Source of the DNA: Amphibalanus amphitrite
Lineage: Eukaryota > Arthropoda > Thecostraca > Balanomorpha > Balanidae
Reading direction: 5' to 3'
Assembly: GCF_019059575.1 (NCBI RefSeq)
Contig: NW_024881539.1
Coordinates: 620,001-684,000, forward strand
DNA: 64,000 nucleotides
In this document: piece after piece, positions 1 to 12,507 of the stretch
Position numbering within the stretch: the first letter of the stretch is position 1
Layout: the number at the start of each line of letters is the position of its first letter
Position numbers and translations under genes: made by a program
Notes under the pieces: model-generated
Databases searched by the model: none
What the model was told of the DNA's origin: nothing
What the model saw: the letters and a program-made list of their open reading frames with translations, nothing else

Positions 1-3000
1 TCACAGCCTCAGCCGCCTCCATGATGGCTTCTGCGATACGGCACAACACGGAGAGTGAATAAAGGGGAGAACAGAGCGGTTCCAAATGGTGTAACACGAC
101 AGACAATGGAACTCAGCTTCAGTATCGTGACGATATGGGAGACATTATGTCCCTTATCTAATGCATCAGGTCAAATATATCTTGATATTATTATTATTAT
201 TATTATTATTATTGTTTATTCAGCATCGTCATGCGACAAAAAGATACATACCCCCCCCCCCTCACCCACACACACAGTTAATCAGCACTCAGGAGGTTAG
301 TAGTCTTAACAGGCGCCGCGAGGCCTGACAGTTACTTGCCAAAACCATCTTCAAACTGTCTATAAGACCGCTTTCTTGGAGTGGTGCCCGGACTATGTCG
401 TGATCGACGTACCCAGCAGCGATGTGCATGATAGCGCCGAAATTCCCACCACACAGATTATATACGTGGCCAATAAACGACCCATCCAACTGCTCGGGGT
501 ACGTAGCAAGTCTGGCCAGTCCAGTCTGGCCAGATATAATGGTTAAAAGGCTCATGAGAGACCGCAGGGTGCTAGTGGGTTCAGACATGCATGTACTTGG
601 CAGAACAACTTGGCAAAAGCAAGCATTTGGCAGGTAGCGCTTGATTGCAGGTATATATTTACATTTATTCACATCGAGAGCATGTCGCCAAACCTGGCTC
701 TATCACTACTACCTCAGCTTTCTCTAACGGTCGCCTGTCTCACCTCGATCCTTGGTGAACTTCTCGCCGTCTGCCGGCGCGGTTTCGTCATCCGAGCTGA
801 GACCGTCCTGGTGGTCTGCGCCGCCGGCCGCCGACAGTTCGCGCGCGCGGCGCCGGCGGGTGCGGCGGCCCTCGCGCTCAGCGGCCCGCCTTCGCCGCGA
901 GGCCACTTCCTCCGCTGACTGCTCCGAGAAATGGATACCGGACCGCTCTGCCCGTGCCGAGGCCAGTCAAACGTCAGCGGGTTCAATGGGAGCAGGCTGG
1001 GGTATCGGGCATTCGGAGGCGCTTTTCACTTTACACAGCTCTAAGTCCTATCCTACCGCAGTGCACTTACAATTACTCTATAGTGTATTTACATACGTAA
1101 AACATACCTAAACGGCAAAAACGAGGGTAACGCAATCGTCACCAATGAAACCATCAAAATTACATCAACGTTACGCTACAACCAACATAAAACTGAAGCT
1201 ATCGCAGTACATTATTAGGAGTAATCCGTGCAAGCAATGGCAGAAGGCGTTTGATTGCACTGCTATATACAGCCATACCTCATAATACGGACTTGCAACA
1301 CAAAAAGCTGAAAAGTGTGCACGTAGGTTTTCTGTAACAATCGCACACCGTTGGGAACTGCTAGTTAAACAATCATTCTGGGAAAAACTTCAAGTTGAAA
1401 CAGGGTATGCTAATTGATGATAACCTTTGCAAATAAATGAAGTGTGTGATAGCTAAAGGTAGCGTTACTTCTGCAGTCTGCACGTTTTTATGCAGCCTAT
1501 TAAAGTCTAAACAAAAGGTCTAAACAAACACTGACCATTCGAAACAGCCCTTTATCATTTCTGTGATATCTAGACCTGTCAGTGTCAAGATTTCCTCCAC
1601 TCCCTGAAAACCCGTCGCGTCCCACACCCCAACTCACGTGTGCTGGCGTCCAGTTCCATACGCTGGTCGCGCACGTCCGTCCGTCGGCGCACTATCAGTT
1701 TCTGCGCGCGTGCCCGCTGCACCTCCAGCATACGGTTCTCGAGCTCCTCAATCAGCGCCATCTGTTGAGAGACGGGCGAGTCAGCGGAGGGCGAGAGGAC
1801 GGTGCGCGGTGGGGCGGGCGGACGAAGCACGGGCTCCGCCACCCGCCGCGTCCATCCCCGGGCAGGGCCGGCGGTGTCACTCCACTGAGTCCACTCTAGA
1901 AAGAATAATTGATTCGTACATGGACTGCAGGTTACATATCCAAGGACTGACTTGGGCGATGCTAAAAAATCATCCATTGTTCATCTGTTACTCCGATACA
2001 CAGTTTTTTATTCCGCCAAGACCACCTCCGAAATGAATACCGAATATTAATTTGTATTTCAGATTTCGAGGTAGGAAGCAAAGTGAGATGTCAGGTTATT
2101 TGAGCGGAGTGACGGCACCGGTCCTGCCCAGACAGACATGAATATTGTTTGGATAAAGCGGCGTCCGGTCTCAGCTCGCCTGCTCCTGAGGGGCCGAATG
2201 GTAAAAATAGCGCTTGTAATTACAGCGGCTACAGACATCCCGAAATGAAAGAGTGAATAGTGAGCGATAGTGGAAAACGACACAGTAGTTGCTCCCCCAG
2301 CTGCTAGCCTGTGGAACATGCAGGTAGAACGACCGGCCAGGGTGACGCCAGCCAAGAAGGCCGGGAAAATGTCCCTGGAACAGGTCCCTAACAAGAGTTA
2401 AATGTTCAGCGTCTTAACCCGCGCCGGGCCGGGGCCCGGGGGGGGGGGTGTTTGAACACCCCCCCTGCGGTTTTTCGCAGATATCTCAAAAACGGCGGCG
2501 CGGAGCGCCGCCGTTTTTGGCACACCTGTTCGTGCATCTTTTTCGCACATGTTGTGAAAATTTCAGACCCAGGTCACCTTAGGTCAGGTCACCAGGTCAC
2601 GCCAAGTGACCTCACCTCAGAAAAAATAAGAATGCTCGTCATAGCTACACCGATTGATCGATTGCCTTGAAACTTTCAGCGATTGATTAGAGCAACAATA
2701 TCTATAAAATGTATATCTCGGAATTTTGATATCGGTGACCTAAGGTCAGGTCAATTTTGCGACCTCTCCATTATAAGTCAATGGGAGAAAATTGAAAAGC
2801 GTCTGTTTTGCACGAACGTTATTCTAGACACTCTCAAACATCGAGATGTAGGTAAAATGGACACACTGAAAAGAAAATAGCAACTCTGACCCCTCGTTAT
2901 GTCCCCGAGGTCATCTCAGGTCACGAACAGAATCTAACAGTTTTTCGCTAATAACTTCTGATAGAGACGTGCTAGAGCGCTGAAAACGCCTTAGATGTGT

Positions 3001-6000
3001 TCGGCTCGACGTTGCGGATCGACTGATATGCAACATGACCTTTTCCGGTCAGGTCATGACCTTGACCTGAGGTCAAATTTTCAAGTTGACCTTTCAAGGT
3101 CAAATTATAGTTCATTCGACGCGTCTCGACGAGAGGAACACGATGGTGGTAAAAGTAATGTCATGACTCTTTTGAGTCAAAAGTTATTGCCGAAAAAACG
3201 TTTTTCGTAAAAACGGCTATTTTTGGAGTTTTTGCCCCCTGGAGGCTAAACCGTTGACCTGAGGTCAAATCTGAGAACATTACTCAGAAAGGTCTGTAAA
3301 AGGGCTATCGAATGCGCTTTTCCGCGGCGCTGTAGCTCTATCGGTTCCCGAGATAGCCGTTGGCAGTTTCCAAAATGTTGAAATAGCGGACATTTGACCT
3401 TTGGTGACCTCTGGTGCCCTGACCTTTGACCTGACCCAAAAAATGACCGAAGTGTTTTCGTCCTTATTTTGGACGTTCTTTCGATTGCCGCTTACCGCGT
3501 GTCGCTACGTGACCCAGGAGCCGAGTTAGAAGGGGGGGGGGTGTTCAGACACCCCCCCCCCCCGGCCCGGCGCGGAATCTCAGAGCACCGGCCCGGCGCG
3601 GGTTAAAGCTTAATTTTGGACGAGATACTTTATTTCGACAAGAACTTAAAAATAGAATGGCTTGTTCTGCATTGGAAAAGGGATTGCCTATAACTAAATG
3701 CATCTCCAGACTCCATCAAATGGGTCGTCATCAAAAGGTATCGAAAGAAAAACAGAAGAATTAATTGGAAGGACAGCAACGAGGATGCGGAAAGCTATAA
3801 AGAATCATAAGTCCCGACTACCGTTTTACGCTTTAAATAAAACAATTAATGATAAATGAATTTAGATCGAAGTTTTTGGATGGAGCGTTCCAATTGAAGA
3901 TGGCAGAGATCACGAGGGGCTATGTCCTGAACTCAGCGTTCCGATGTTTTCCGAAAGTTGAATAAAGTTATGGGAGTTTAAAAGCAGATATGAGCAAGTT
4001 TTCATCAACGCCTTGGTCTCTCATTGACTGATTTCAAACAAGCGCACCTGCTCCGCACAATTGTAGTTTCGCTCATAAATTTCCGAATCGAGTAGGCCCC
4101 GGCTCTCACCACCGGTAGGTGTCTAACAGCTCAGTCACGTAATGGAAAGACTGACAGAAACACACTAAATAACACACGCTGTTAGCATGCGTACATCTCT
4201 AAACTCAAGCACATCACAGCTTATGTCATTGGTAAGTGAGGAGTAGGAGTGAGGAAAACATAACGGGCGCAGCTGGGAGACGAGGCTCTGCAAAGGAATT
4301 AGCAAACCACAGTCATCATAAAAACCCTTGTTATCGATCAGAGACGCTTCGACGACAGCTTTGGCTGATGAAAAGAGTGTCTGGAAAGGGGGGAAGGGGC
4401 GCGGCGCGTGAAAATGCCAAAATGAGTTCCCCAGGGCTATTAGCTGAAGACAATTCCGAATAAAATGGATCTGCTTGAATTATTTTAGCCCCAATCTAAA
4501 TGATCACTGGCTCCTAGAAAGCCAGTCCCGTAAAAAGATATATGTACGCAAGTTTAAAAATTGTTTATGGATGTGACGTGCCGAAATTGTTCAGCAAATT
4601 GCAGAAAGTAGACCACACATATTCTTCTATGACTCTGCATAAGAGTAAAGCCAGATTAATATAAATATATGTGCGACTTGATAAGCGCAGGAAAATATAG
4701 ATTTAAATTGGAAGCCCACACCAACCGCTTTAAAAATTCCAGAAAGACAACCACCGCCGCCAGTCAAACCGACCACAACACCATCCCACCAAAATCCATA
4801 GAGAATAAGAGCCGAGTTTTACATACCTTTTCGTTAAAGCACTCTATCAGATCTGTGACATACCCACGGATATCTTGGTAGTACTGGTATCTTCTGGCGG
4901 CGCGCGGGGCGGCCCGCTCGAGCCGGTCAATCTCCGACTGGCCCGACACGAGGTCATCCAGCGTGCGGTCCCGGCCGGTCACGTGACCGTCCTGGGCGAG
5001 CCGCAGCTCCGACAGCCTGGCCGCACCACGTGACACCCGTCAACGGCTGATCAGAACGGATCAAACATGGATACACACAGACATGGCTTCTGGCAGAAGC
5101 AGACAGTAAAATTCGGACACATGTTCACAAGGACGAGGGGAGAACGAAGTACCAGGAGGACCTGATCCACAATGAACACACAACGCAAGAACAAAAGCGC
5201 ACAATACTCCACTAAGGAACTGAAAAAATGACCACCCATTCACAAAACATCAGAGCACAAATAAATCACAGGCATGAAAATGTAACAGCATCCACAACTG
5301 GACAACTCGGTAATTACACTTAACTCTCACAATGATAGACAGGCAGACATACAAACATACAGACATACAGACATACAGACAGACAGGCACACAGGGCAGC
5401 CAACTGCGACCGCCACGTCCATCCGCGGACGGTTCCGCCGTCTGCGCTCGGCCCCGGGACCGTACTTTTGCTGGAGTCTCTGTCGCACAGCGTCCGGCGT
5501 GAGCTCGGCCAGAGGACGGCGCTGGCGGCGGCCCAGCGGGTCGGAGAGCCGCGCCGCGGCCGCCGCCGCCGCGCCAACCTCGTCCTCGCCGGTCGGCAGC
5601 AGGTAGTGTTCGGCCGTCACAGACGCCATCTGGGTGGAGAGGAGGGAAAGAGGTTAGTGATTGAGGCTGCAGTGAGGACGCCATGTGGGGAATACCGTGA
5701 TACAGGCATATGTAAATGAATTGCAGGGATGCACGAGTAAGTAACAGTTTGTGATACATTCTAGTGGTTCTAAGAGTTCACAAGTACATCCCGAGCATGT
5801 AAAGTACGATATGAAATCATAGATCTTCTCGAAATGTCAAAATGCTAAATTCTTCTATTAGATAGTGAATGGTTGTAAGCGTGATATCAACTTGGATCGT
5901 ACCTGAGCGCCCGAGAAGGCCTTTTTGATCTGCTGGTTCTCCCATTGCGCCAGCTCCCTGTCATCTTCATCTGATGCTCGTCCACCTTCTGCAAGGATAA

Positions 6001-8890
6001 GGCCAATGGATGTAATGAACGAAGTTATCTGACGCTCATCACCTGGGTTATCCAGAGTCTCGACAACCCCAAAACTTGGGTAAGCACAGGCAAACATTTA
6101 GCTTAAGTGCAAGTATTTACAATCGTCATCCTGAATGTAGTCATGGCAGACAGCGAAGAAACACACCACCCACATCCCACGGCAAGGCACCAGCTGCCGC
6201 GACATACCCTGATCACGCGCTGCGTTGAACTGGTCCCGCCGTGCCTCCCGGTCCCGTGCCACGGTGCTGACAGTAAAGTTCACTCGGTCGTCCTCTGGGC
6301 CACTATCGTCATCCTCCCTTTGCGCAGACCGGCCGGCCGCCGAGCTGAGTGGAACAGATACAAATGGTGAGAGGGAGTTTGATAAGTGTCGTCTGGAACT
6401 AAACATATTCGACGATGATGATTTGTAATTTTAGGACGCCCAGACTTAGTTCACCGGCACCCTCTTTTACAAATATAGTTCGAATGTTTGAATAGATGGA
6501 TTGGCAGAGCTGGAGATCACGCTAAGTGGAGCTTGTTGCGTAGCAGCAATGTCAACGTCGTCAACGGTCAACAAGCAACTATTTTCAGCTGTTTTCCGTA
6601 CGCACACCGCACATCACCACAGCTGCTAACCTGTTTCCCTCAGAGTTGATGGGTATGAACTCGGGAGCCGCCTCGTGTTGTCGCCGCGCCTGCTCTCTTC
6701 GTTTACGAGCCGCGTGGATCATGGCGGCATCCGGGATGGCACCACCTGCAGGGAAAAGATTCAAGTGGGTTAGAGTTAACTGCTGGAGTGGCTGTTGAGG
6801 ACAATATGCTGTCTGGGAGCCAGGAGCTGAGCGAGGCTCGGTGGTATGCAAACAGCATTGTCCACTGTGTAGCAAGAAAGGAACCAATACATTTCGATGT
6901 GGCCTGCATGTCTGTGGATAGGCAGCTACTGCATCAATCCAGCAAGTGCAATAAGGGGGAAATACACAATGCACGCACACATTAGATAAATGGGGACGAA
7001 CGCACTCAGAAAATAAAACATCCATATCCATTTGTGCTCCTCTCACCTTTGAGCACTCTATCAAACGAGTCGCGCGGGGTGAAGGCATGCTGTCCGGGCG
7101 GGCCCCGGCCGGCCGTCTTGCTCGGCTTCTCATCGTCTGAGCTGTGATAGCCAGCCATCTCGGCATCTCTGCCGCTCAGGATGGGCGGCTGTGGCGGAGG
7201 CCGGCGCACTGCCGCGCTGTCGGGCGCTGGACTGGCGCGGGGAGACATGGGCTCGCTCTGAAGGTGAATGATGGGGAGCGGGTCAAACTATAACAGTGGT
7301 AGAGAGAGATGAGATGAGGCCAGTAGTCCAGTGCAAAAGGCAGATTGGTTAGCTTTAGAAAGGTCAGTAGTACTCAGTACCCATAAGGTACGTGCAAGGA
7401 TGCTGATTAGTCACAACAGCAAAATGAGGGGTACAGTAGTTGGTATTTGCAAACTAGGTGAATAATCACCAAACAGCAGCTTTTAATACTATAGTGTGTT
7501 TAACAAATATTCAAGTCCCACAAGTTAAAACACTGGGCTGACTTTGAAGGTCAGACACATCAGTGGATTCATGGCACGTTCTCACCTTCACTTCAGTGGC
7601 ATCACCATTACTGACTTCTTTCTTCTGCATTTCTCTCATCCTCTTCTCTTTCTCCATTTGCTTCATTAGTCTCCTGCTCTGACTTGACTTTTTTACTTGA
7701 AAAACTTCCCCTTCCTCCTCTGAAAACGGTGGAAGAAAATAAAATAAAACCTTGAGGCTGAACATGTCCAACACCCCAACAAACAACCAATGGCTAAACA
7801 GCACACAAGAAAAGTATGAAAACTCATTTTACACTTCTGCAGAGAGGTCATGGTGTTGCTGCCCATCATAATGGTGATTTGTGCTAGAATGTCTGGACAG
7901 CACCCAGTAAACATGCCGACGTCGGCCGACGTCGGCAACTCGGCATCGGCATGCCGACGTCGGACCAGGGACTCTATATGAACTGGACCCAGGGTGCTCG
8001 CCAAGAAGACCAATGTCTCTATCCTATCATAATTCCGGCTCTGAAATGGTGTTGTCAGACCGAAAGGGCATAACACAACAAAACAAACCGAATTCGATAT
8101 CTGGCTGCGTGGTGTAGTGGTTAGCGCACTAACCTCGGGTTCAAATGACACGAGGTTCGAATCCCATCGCCGGATGATGCTTTTGGCGTGTTGTCCCAGT
8201 AAACATGCCGACGTCGGCGACTGGGGGGCTCGAATCCCGCCGCCGCGCCGGTTGATATTTTTGGCGCATTGTCCCAATAAACATGCCGACGTCGGCCCCG
8301 TCGGTCCAACGACAAACGATCTCGTCAACCTCGGCAAACGACCTCGGCCCGACGTCGGCTCGACGTCGGTTGGACTTCGGCTGGACGTCGGTTGGACTTC
8401 GGCTGGACGTCGAAACATGCGGGCATATCCGACGTCCAGCCGATGTCGGGCCAAGGTTGAACCGACGTTGGGCCGACGTCGGCATGTTTACTGGGCAGAC
8501 ACCCTTGAGACTAGTTGATGTGGTAAACTGATAAATAATCATACTTCAAACATGATATAGTTATAGCTAGTTATATAGTTATAATTATAGCTATCCTACT
8601 CAGTTTGTGTTTCATGCCTTTTTATCTTACAGCAAGTATTTACCTTCATCAATAAAACTGATAACTGCCTTTTCCTTTTGCTTCTTCTTTTTCTTCTTTT
8701 CTTTCCTTATATCAATATCCATGCTGTTTTCTTTTGAATCTCCCAGTCCCATAGCATCCATGCTGTCATCATTCTCAGTCTTTGGTGTATCCTTCTCTGT
8801 TGCATCATTGCTTGCTTCATTTTCTTCATCACTGTCATTGACAGCAACTCTTTGTCTGATGTTCTTCTTAGGTTTCTTGAACAGTGACAT
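1..8890 (-). CDS. PAXBP1: PAXBP1/GCFC2 homolog (GC-rich sequence DNA-binding factor family), partial, 3' end off the left edge
   Basis: This is the N-terminal part of a nuclear protein of the PAXBP1/GCFC2 family. Relatives are linked to spliceosome/intron-lariat complexes and, in vertebrates, to PAX3/7-dependent chromatin recruitment. Minus-strand exons placed by GT-AG sites and continuous phase are 8890-8644, 7719-7586, 7257-7047, 6745-6631, 6344-6208, 5988-5903, 5629-5466, 5016-4827, 1761-1638 and 947-744; 30-1 is probably the start of the next exon. Together they give about 547 codons. Family landmarks in order are an MSLFKKPKK start, an acidic tract, EEGEVFQVKKSSQSRRL, IPDAAMIHAARKRREQAR, an acidic ELAQWENQQIKK block, a coiled-coil stretch ending YQDIRGYVTDLIECFNEKV, then EREGRRTRRRRARE and QDGLSSDDE. 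The GCFC domain proper would lie beyond the window. Introns hold transposons (2414-3606, 7903-8495), short simple repeats and otherwise featureless sequence. The family call comes from remembered motif order. Whether it is PAXBP1 rather than GCFC2 is less certain. Confidence 0.9.
187..261. repeat. Simple repeats in a PAXBP1 intron: (TTA)n then a C run
   Basis: A perfect TTA trinucleotide run occupies about 187-213 and a C run about 251-261, both inside the 31-743 intron. The rest of that intron shows nothing recognisable. Confidence 0.9.
2414..3606. mobile_element. TTAA-flanked, AGGTCA-rich non-autonomous element in a PAXBP1 intron
   Basis: The element begins TTAA-CCCGCGCCGGGCC and ends GGCGCGGG-TTAA. 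A G-run/C-run hairpin sits just inside each end (about 2438-2465 and 3532-3562). The interior has no credible ORF and is dense in GGTCA/TGACC pentamers, including tandem and inverted arrangements near 2568-2612 and 3040-3105. A TTAA flank with CCC-starting termini is the piggyBac-type target signature, so I infer a piggyBac-mobilised MITE. Sister copies in this window share the order of internal blocks: a G/C hairpin, then ATATCTCAAAAACGG, AATTTCAGACC, GGTCA arrays and TTTTTCGCTAATAACT. Confidence 0.75.
5336..5396. repeat. (CAGACATA)n microsatellite
   Basis: Tandem CAGACATA/CAGACAGG units lie in the intron between PAXBP1 exons 5629-5466 and 5016-4827. They create the Cys/Val-rich open frames seen on the minus strand here, which I do not regard as coding. 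Confidence 0.85.
7968..8092 (+). repeat. Retroposon 3'-tail-like interspersed repeat, copy 1
   Basis: This segment shares a long block with 27930-28085: GACCAATGTCTC, CCTATCAT, CGGCTCTGAAATGGT, AGACCGAAAGG and a terminal ACAAAACAAAC. Two dispersed copies with an A-rich end suggest the 3' end of a SINE or LINE. No coding part is seen. Confidence 0.5.
8103..8173 (+). other. tRNA-derived sequence (SINE head or tRNA pseudogene)
   Basis: An A-box-like TGGTGTAGTGGTTAGCG is followed about 40 nt later by a B-box-like GGTTCGAATCC, as in RNA polymerase III promoters of tRNAs and tRNA-SINEs. The anticodon arm is malformed and the acceptor stem is imperfect, so I do not call a functional tRNA. It lies directly after the retroposon tail. 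Confidence 0.5.
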
Positions 8891-9048
8891 ACTGCCGAAA
8901 CAAGAATGTAACAGTTCAGAAAAAACATGCCAGACTACGACTAGGTATTGAACCTAAGAAAGATGAGGGATAGGAATTAGGAAAGGTATGTTACCTGCAA
9001 ATAATGAAATAAGTTTTAAGACAATACTTCTGGATTCACAAAGTTCAA

Positions 9049-9560
9049 TTAAAAAACCCTCCCGTCTGGCCTTCAACAAAGCTAATGAATTAGCACAAAA
9101 GCGATGTCCAGAGGTTCAGACAGAAAAAAATCAATATCCACCAATTTTCACCAAAAAATATTGACTGGTTTTAAAGATATAAGACTTTTACTTTTGTTAT
9201 CTTTTTGGGATCTGTGCTTCTACTAGCCACTTAATTTGGAAGCAATAATCTGGCATCCTAAGTGTGGCAGATGTTGTGTGCAAAGCAGTATACACCACCA
9301 TGTGTTTACAATGGTTTTAGACTTTAGTATAAGATTTAAGAATCATTAGATCTCCGCTGACATCACACAGTATAAGGGGGCATTCAAATGCATTAGCCTC
9401 TTTGAATCTGAAAACTGCAAGTTTGAAATTAAATAGTTCAGAATTAAAGCAATTCTTGATGTTATGAATGCCCAAACCAGTAAGCACAAGCCATTAGCCA
9501 GGGACCCCTATTTGGCTATCTCAACTAAAAACTAATGTTAAGGTGGGATGGTCACTTTAA
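9049..9560. mobile_element. TTAA-flanked MITE, AGGGACCCTCCCACC family, degraded copy
   Basis: TTAA borders both ends (9049-9052 and 9557-9560). The right end reads TTAAGGTGGGATGGTCAC-TTTAA. The body matches the better-preserved copy at 51818-52321 over most of its length, for example TTTGGAAGCAATA, AAAGCAG-ATA and TTGGCTATCTCAAC. It is the most diverged of the three copies here. Confidence 0.75.
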
Positions 9561-9602
9561 GGTCTTCCGTCTTATAGTACCAGACTAGAAAAATCCATAC
9601 AA

Positions 9603-10483
9603 TTCGATTGATACCCATTTTTACCCTAGCGCCCCGTTTTTGGCCGTACAAGGGCGAATTTACGGATTTTTTACGAGTTTACGGGGCTTTAAGGGCCTTA
9701 AACGTCAATGCAACGGGGACCGTTTTGGGGAAAGTTTCTCGGCTGGTGGTGGGGCACCTGTGTGCCGATTTTGAACGAAATCGGGGGGGACCCCCCATTG
9801 ACCCGAAATTTTGATTTTCCCGTAAAAACTTTCCTATGGGGAAAAAGTGGAATTTTCCTGCAGGACTGTGTCTGGGTAAACGAGAGCTTTCGATTGATAC
9901 CCATTTTTACCCTAGCGCCCCGTTTTTGGCCGTACAAGGGCGAATTTACGGATTTTTTACGAGTTTACGGGGCTTTAAGGGCCTTAAACGTCAATGCAAC
10001 GGAGACCGTTTTGGGGAAAGTTTCTCGGCTGGTGGTGGGGCACCTGTGTGCCGATTTTGAACGAAATCGGGGGGGACCCCCCATTGACCCGAAATTTTGA
10101 TTTTCCCGTAAAAACTTTCCTATGGGGAAAAAGTGGAATTTTCCTGCAGGACTGTGTCTGGGTAAACGAGAGCTTTCGATTGATACCCATTTTTACCCTA
10201 GCGCCCCGTTTTTGGCCGTACAAGGGCGAATTTACGGATTTTTTACGAGTTTACGGGGCTTTAAGGGCCTTAAACGTCAATGCAACGGGGACCGTTTTGG
10301 GGAAAGTTTCTCGGCTGGTGGTGGGGCACCTGTGTGCCGATTTTGAACGAAATCGGGGGGGACCCCCCATTGACCCAAAATTTTGATTTTCCCGTAAAAA
10401 CTTTCCTATGGGGAAAAAGTGGAATTTTCCTGCAGGACTGTGTCTGGGTAAACGAGAGCTTTCGATTGATACCCATTTTTACC
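9603..10483. repeat. Tandem repeat, 286-bp unit, three copies plus a partial
   Basis: The unit starts TTCGATTGATACCC and recurs at 9603, 9889, 10175 and 10461, exactly 286 bp apart; the last copy is truncated after about 23 bp. Copies differ by only a few bases, indicating recent expansion or homogenisation. Overlapping open frames of 68-130 codons exist but shift frame from unit to unit because 286 is not a multiple of three. I regard it as non-coding. The unit holds a short G-run/C-run inverted motif near its centre. Confidence 0.92.
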
Positions 10484-10652
10484 TCTTTGTGACGTCATTT
10501 CTAGGGGAAAACGGGTCATAAAGGTTTCCCTCTACCGGGGCCTTTTTTCCCCCTACCGAATCTGTGCTGTGCTGAATCTGTGCTGAATCTGTGCCAACTT
10601 CCGTTACATCACCTTGGCGCCACTGTGTTTTGCACTGTGTGGAGTCCAAGGC

Positions 10653-10660
10653 TATATAAA
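10653..10660 (+). promoter_or_regulatory. TATA-box candidate of the foldback element
   Basis: TATATAAA is followed by CCAGGTAG. The same TATATA-CCAGGTAG arrangement recurs at 44983 in another element, which suggests a conserved core promoter. Confidence 0.4.
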
Positions 10661-10675
10661 CCAGGTAGAACGTTC

Positions 10676-12131
10676 CCGACGAAAAAGTGGTGACAAGCGA
10701 TAATTAGTAGCCGCGACCCTCACTTGTTCAAAACTATATCCGCAAGCAGCATTTACAGGCTAGCGGAAATCGACCAATCGGCGTTCGGCAATACTCGACG
10801 CTGATTGGCCCGATGCTCGTGACGAAATTGTGGGGGACTGTAGCTATTCCCCTATGGCGTTCAATAGACTTACGGCTTTTGAAGGTGATTTATACTAGTT
10901 TTTGTTGGGTTTGAGGCCATTTTTGAGCTTGGATATTCTTTCTGTGACTTTTGACTGTGTAATAACGACATTTAATCATAACATTTCTATATACTACCGG
11001 TGTCACATCGCCCAAAAAGACCGTAAGTACATGGGATAGACGGACCACTGCTGATGGGGCCACACATGCCGGCGTGTGGTCATCGGAGGTCCATGAGGGC
11101 TCGACATAGGCCCTTCATGGGTCGGTATAGGCCCGGTGGGTCCAGTGCAAGCCTATCAGGGGCCGGTGGTGACCCAACAGGGCCGGCCAGTGGCATATAA
11201 TGTAAGGCTGTCTAGGGACGTTGAGGGCTCATGGGACCATATAGGACCAATAGGGACCACATAAGTCAATCAGGGGCCATTTAGGCCAATAAAGGCACTT
11301 CAGGGGACTTGAAAAGGTCATTCAAGAGCTGCGGTGGGCCCATGAGGGGACGGCACTGGTCCAGCAGGTGCAGTCAGGGGATGTTGTACGGGTTTCTCAG
11401 TGGCCCATTTGGGCATATCAGTGACCAATTTGGACCCAGCAGGGGGCTTTGTAGACCTATCAGGGGCTGGTGATGGTTCATCAGGGGCCAGCGTTATAGT
11501 CCATCGGGGCACGGCATATGCCCATCAGAGGTAATTGCGAGCCCACGCTGAACAATGATGGCCCTTCAACGGCCCCTAATGGATCTACATTGACCCATGG
11601 GCCATGATGTGTCATGTATGCCCCTATGACAGGCCTACTCAGACCCCTGATGGACATTCCCGGCGTCTAATGACCCTATACTGAATGCTGATGGGGCTCT
11701 AAGTTTCTCCAATAACCCTTCGTCAACCCATTATTACCATACGCTGGCACTAGGGGCTCCACATCAGCCGCAGGGCAGTCCGTGCCATGACAGCATGTCT
11801 TTTCGGCCGATATTACATCGGTAATATTTATTAAAATCATGATTTTATGGTGTCATTATATAGCTAACAGTCATAAGAAATATATTTCAACTCGAAAACA
11901 GCTCCAAACAGCATATAATTTTAAAGAAACCCCTCCGAAATCCAAAAGCCTATTCGGGTCCATAGAGAATAACTGCGGTCCCCCGCAATTTCGTCACGAG
12001 CGTCGGACCAATCAGCGTCGAGTACTGCCGAGCGCTGATTGGTGAATTTTCCGCTAGCGTGTAAGTACTGCTCGCGGAACAAGAGTTCGTCGACAATCCT
12101 CCACAAACGTCTGTCACCATTTTTCGTAATG
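10676..12131. mobile_element. Foldback element with arms of about 180-200 bp
   Basis: The left arm (about 10676-10890) and right arm (about 11930-12131) are imperfect reverse complements. Shared blocks are ACGAAAAA-TGGTGACA, GCTAGCGGAAA, CTCGACGCTGATTGG and GCTCGTGACGAAATTG. The core (about 11040-11770) is a degenerate minisatellite rich in AGGGGCC and TAGGCC. The open frames here (60-90 codons) lie in the arms and match nothing I know. Confidence 0.65.
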
Positions 12132-12507
12132 CTAAACGGCCGGAGCGTACCCCCCTGGTGGAGTCCGTGCGGTGTCGGCCCGAGGGGCTGAATTTCGGTG
12201 AATTTGATAGCAAATGATTTGAATTTTGCTCAGATGGGTTGTGAATTTATATACAGCAAGTGTCACAAACATGGAAAGGCAAGTTTACAAAGGACAGGAG
12301 ACTTAGAAAGGCTTCAATTGACGTAGCCGAAGAGAGGCGAGAAGCCGAAGATAGACCGACTCCAAACGGTAATTCCATGGATGTAACACGTTTCCAGACA
12401 TTTTTTTTATGGCGAACTTAACTAAGAGTATAAAATAGTCTAACTTAACTCATAGCTGGATCTTGTATTGCCCATATGAGGTAATTTACCTGTATAAGTT
12501 TATGGGC

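Larger units (their letters stand above)
7903..8495. mobile_element. Inverted-repeat element with GACGTCGG arrays (compound)
   Basis: The left end reads CCCAGTAAACATGCCGACGT (7903) and the right end is its reverse complement (ending 8495). Two further internal copies of the same end occur at about 8195 and 8272, so this is probably two nested or tandem copies. Between 8340 and 8480 the palindromic unit GACGTCGG and variants repeat on both strands. It lies in the first PAXBP1 intron (7720-8643). I see no transposase and no clear target-site duplication. Confidence 0.6.

Noticed and set aside
289-672. A 127-codon minus-strand frame as the next PAXBP1 exon
   Set aside because: Its sequence does not resemble the family region expected after QDGLSSDDE, and the short stretch at 1-30 fits the splice phase better.
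5250-5759. A 169-codon minus-strand frame as a separate gene
   Set aside because: It overlaps PAXBP1 exon 5629-5466 in another frame and runs into the CAGACATA microsatellite.
8103-8173. Functional tRNA gene
   Set aside because: The A and B boxes are present, but the anticodon arm and acceptor stem do not pair properly; a tRNA-derived repeat is more likely.
9608-10492. Overlapping 68-130-codon frames as a duplicated gene
   Set aside because: They repeat with the 286-bp unit, shift frame at each unit and are explained by the tandem repeat.
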